A stretch of 64,000 nucleotides of DNA from Acholoe squamosa. Its lineage: Eukaryota; Annelida; Polychaeta; Phyllodocida; Polynoidae. The notes beneath the pieces are model-generated. The model saw only the letters and a list, made by a program, of their open reading frames with translations. It searched no databases and was not told the DNA's origin. This document shows, in pieces, positions 60,956 through 64,000 of this stretch. Where the stretch lies: the NCBI GenBank assembly GCA_949317995.1, contig OX439044.1, positions 9,519,141 to 9,583,140 on the forward strand, given 5' to 3'. The stretch's first letter is position 1. Every line of letters starts with the position of its first letter. A program made the translations under genes and the position numbers.

Positions 60956-61659
60956 TAGAGGGAATTCTGAGAAAACAAAATATGTTCGATATAAAAATGG
61001 CTCACATAGGAGTTTTAATAGCTAGTGTGAAAATAGTAAGCTAGTACCGTAGACTATACTAGGGAGAGTGACTAGAGGGCTGGAGCTGTGGAATCGGTAG
61101 TATGAATAAAAAGTTGGACATAACACTTAGACTGGAGTGGTGTGGCTGAAAAGTCTGAAGGGACCAGGTCTGACAAGTGTTCAGTGTCTATAATAACTGG
61201 TTATTAGAAGAATACACTCCTGTAGGTCGAGTGGGGGCATGTGTGATAGTATCAGAACTGTAGGTGCTACACCCCTATAGAATTAAGAAGTGGTCACTAC
61301 ATGGGTACGATCCTATAAGGTATTAGATATGCCCCGGCGACGTGTATATCCTTGTGGGGTTACGAGTTGCCTGCGACACCATACACTCCTACGGGGTATT
61401 GGATACGCACGGGTGTATCGACCAGGAGGTGGCCACATTTAGATTAAGCCTCTACAGGTCTGAGATTCAGGAGGTGGTTGCATCGGTAGTTCAGAATATA
61501 CCCCTATGGGTTAAAGCATGTATCCCACTTTATACCACGATTTCGGGACTTCCGGTGGGTTTATATGCAGTTTAGCCGTGCATTATTCTGCATATACCAC
61601 CCTTGTGCATTTTTGAAATTTTTGGTATATACTTTTTCGAGGTCAAGTTGGACTTAGAA

Positions 61660-61800
61660 TATTTTTTGGAAATTATGGCGCCTATACAAAGTTAATCTAG
61701 CCATTTTCCATTGTGAAAAATCGTGCCAACTCGTATGAGGATTGAACCCCGGCCGCAGTGGTGGTAGGCGAAGGCCTTAGTCATAGCGCCACACTGAACG
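61660..61800 (-). repeat. tRNA-derived SINE (minus strand)
   Basis: Read on the minus strand, an A-box-like TGGCGCTATGACTAAGG and a B-box-like GGGGTTCAATCCTC are spaced as in tRNA genes. They are followed by a non-tRNA body (GAGTTGGCACGATTTTTCAC, then TGGCTAGATTAAC). No anticodon arm folds convincingly. Confidence 0.65.
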
Positions 61801-61994
61801 GTGATGAAATCCAATGCGAAAGTAAATAAATTCTAACCTGAGGTCCTAGTGGTACGTTTCCATTCAGTTTTCGTCTTGATTCCAAGCTTGTCATGTTATA
61901 ATGTTAAAATCCCAAGAAGTATTCGATCCATAGACGAGGAATGCGTGCTAATTTACTCCATTTTCTTCGATATAAATAAGAATCCATTGATTTT

Positions 61995-62545
61995 GGCATC
62001 GTATGCGAGTCGCAGCCCGTGGCCGCTCTGCGCGAAGCCATTGTTTTTGTTCCTTGCCGGGAGAGGTACCGCCGTGTTTACACCCACATTTCGTATCGAA
62101 TCCAACCATGACAAGTTTTCAAATTAAAACATACATATCCTTAGACATCCTAGATGAGTACTCCATGCTTGATATGTCCGATATATTCAAAATAAATAAG
62201 AATCCATTGATTTTCCAAACGGGTCCGAAATTTTTGGCGTCTTCCTTGCACGACGAGCGGATGACCTATATCTACATCCGGGGCACTGACACACTTTCGC
62301 CAGACAAGGAGGCGGGTGGGAATGGCCGGACCGCGACTCGCGTACATTGGGAAAATCAATGGATTCTCCTTTATTTTGAATATATTGGACATAATACGTA
62401 TGGAGGGATCATCTAGACTATCTAAGGATATGTATGTTTTATTTTGAAGATGTGTCATGGCTGGATTCCATACGAAAAGTGAGTGTGAACACAGTGGTAC
62501 CTCTCCCGGCAAGGAACAAAAACAATGGCTTCGCGCAGAGCGGCC
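61995..62545. repeat. large inverted repeat, ~210-bp arms
   Basis: The left arm (about 62000-62215: GCCATTGTTTTTGTTCCTTG, TTCGTATCGAATCCAACCAT, AATAAGAATCCATTGATTTT) is matched by the inverse at about 62330-62545 with scattered differences (roughly 85-90% by eye). The ~115-bp spacer contains GGACGTC-free GC-rich sequence with CGGACC words. The overlapping opposing frames across it mirror each other and are not taken as genes. A shorter direct relative of the inner end lies at 61945-61995. Confidence 0.8.
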
Positions 62546-62656
62546 ACGGGCCGTGTCGCTAGCACTTACAAAATGTCTTCGCCTGGCTATATTCTTTGGA
62601 TTTCAGGTAAGAAATTGATACAAAATGGAGGAAATGGTGGTATAAACCTATTAGGT

Positions 62657-62721
62657 GATGCATATCGGGGCCCCACGGGCTGTATATGCTGTATATACAG
62701 CCCTAGGGCCCGATATGCATC
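62657..62721. repeat. short strong hairpin
   Basis: GATGCATATCGGGGCCC and ACGGGCTGTATAT on the left pair with ATATACAGCCCTAGGGCCC and GATATGCATC on the right, with almost no loop. It could be a tiny palindromic element or a structured RNA. Function unknown. Confidence 0.7.
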
Positions 62722-63426
62722 ATCTATTAGCTTACTAACTGATCCTTGAGAGCAACAACCAGGGGGAAAGTCCAAAGGGTGTCCGGTGGAGAAAAGCCAG
62801 TACCACCGCTAACTAGTGAGTATATAAGGCTTGTGTAGAGTTGAGGGAGCACGAATTGTGCTTGAGACATCCGGGATTAACAATGCGACCTGGAATCAAA
62901 GGGGAACATCTTTGTATTTGGCAGCTTCACAAATAAATATAGCTTGATAATCTTAAGGATTTTTCTGTGCGAATGGCTACATCTGCAGGAGCGCTGTCTA
63001 GGAATTTTTAGATTAGAGGGTGAGGTGCCTGAGAACCCCATCCAGGATTGAAATCTAGGAGGAGAGGAGGTTCTACCATCTTGCGTATTGCCATCGGCTC
63101 TCTCTCTCTCTTGCTACTCCCTTATAAGAATTTACCATCATTAGTTAAGGAGGATTGAACTAGTGGAACTCATGTTAATAATCAAATGCATGGTTGGATA
63201 TCTAAGGGTTGAACATCAAGGAGGAATTGTTCATCAGTTATAAAGTTTGTATATCATGTTTATTGGAGTCATGATGTTCTTTTGGAAATATGGTGGAGTT
63301 GTGATTAAGCATTTGAGAACATGGTCATGAAAACCGTTGAATGACTATTGAATTATTGAAGATCGATAATGATCGATAATCGGAATTTATTATGAATAAA
63401 AGCCCTTGGAGATGAATTACCCATTC

Positions 63427-63656
63427 GTGTCTTCTTTCCAAAAGGGCTGTGGGACTTAGACATGGCTGTACCACTTGACACTAGATATAGATTCCCCAAT
63501 CTTAGTGTGACAACAACAGAATGGAGGTTGAAAGACCAATATTATTTTATGGTAGAAATCCGGAGTAACGGCTATATTTAAGATTCAGTTGGGGCACAAC
63601 TTTAGCTCATAAAACCCCTCTTTCCCCTCCACCTGTATAATAGCCCAATTTTACTA
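63427..63656. repeat. 230-bp direct duplication, copy 1
   Basis: Begins GTGTCTTCTTTCCAAAAGGG and is identical by eye to 63771-64000 over its full 230 bp (offset 344). The sequence contains no recognised gene. Confidence 0.93.
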
Positions 63657-63770
63657 CTCTTCTAGGTTGTAAAAAACCCTCCTGTAAGCCACACCCCTTC
63701 TTTGCACTGATCCTATAAGCCTAACTTTCAATTGGGTTCTCATGTAAGCCGTGGCTTACACGAGAAAAAA
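63657..63770. mobile_element. probable short family A element between duplicated blocks
   Basis: AAGCCACACCCC ... CCTATAAGCC ... TAAGCCGTGGCTTACACGAG is family A-like sequence with decayed ends. Confidence 0.5.
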
Positions 63771-64000
63771 GTGTCTTCTTTCCAAAAGGGCTGTGGGACT
63801 TAGACATGGCTGTACCACTTGACACTAGATATAGATTCCCCAATCTTAGTGTGACAACAACAGAATGGAGGTTGAAAGACCAATATTATTTTATGGTAGA
63901 AATCCGGAGTAACGGCTATATTTAAGATTCAGTTGGGGCACAACTTTAGCTCATAAAACCCCTCTTTCCCCTCCACCTGTATAATAGCCCAATTTTACTA
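63771..64000. repeat. 230-bp direct duplication, copy 2 (runs off right edge)
   Basis: Identical by eye to 63427-63656 and cut by the window edge, so the repeat unit may be longer and the copy number higher. Confidence 0.93.

Noticed and set aside
61342-61575. A 77-codon plus-strand frame
   Set aside because: No start context, family or repeat-independent support; the length is within chance for this DNA.
62003-62512. Opposing frames of 120 and 137 codons
   Set aside because: They are the two arms of the inverted repeat read on opposite strands and resemble each other for that reason.

Overview
This is animal nuclear DNA. Two conserved eukaryotic genes with spliceosomal introns are readable: EDEM2 (ER-associated degradation mannosidase-like protein, minus strand, 11 coding exons, 19670-42977) and RPS10 (40S ribosomal protein eS10, plus strand, 5 coding exons, 43684-49962). 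They lie head to head about 700 bp apart. Long introns, Ty3/gypsy retrotransposons, tRNA-derived SINE-like heads and very many small palindromic DNA elements suggest a marine invertebrate. An amphioxus-like or other invertebrate deuterostome is my best guess, but a mollusc cannot be excluded from sequence alone.

Layout. 1-2300: two convergent intronless ORFs that I do not recognise, separated by an AT-rich array of ~118-bp repeats. 2300-4149: repeats, including a tRNA-like SINE head, diverged ~100-bp units and a hairpin element. 4150-13119: a Ty3/gypsy element on the minus strand with long (~1.3 kb) LTRs, a tRNA-Leu primer site, gag and pol; one LTR has been hit by a 511-bp inverted-repeat element. 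13120-19669: gene-free DNA with several palindromic elements. 19670-42977: EDEM2, whose introns are packed with palindromic elements and, in intron 4, a compact Mag/SURL-like gypsy element (29110-34192) with identical 167-bp LTRs, a tRNA-Ser primer site and one long gag-pol frame. 42978-43683: the shared EDEM2/RPS10 promoter region. 43684-49962: RPS10. 49963-64000: no gene recognised; palindromic elements, minisatellites, inverted repeats, a (TA)n tract and a perfect 230-bp duplication at the right edge.

The most distinctive content is a set of short palindromic element families (called A, B, C and E here). A, B and C share one pattern: a TA flank, ends reading CCGTAA, and a subterminal ATAAG-C-G block repeated in inverted orientation. 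Their stems differ, as if related families had diversified in the same genome. They cluster in the EDEM2 introns, often within a few hundred bases of exons. The host genes themselves are ordinary: EDEM2 works in glycoprotein quality control in the ER and RPS10 in translation. Their head-to-head promoter is the only arrangement that could link them.
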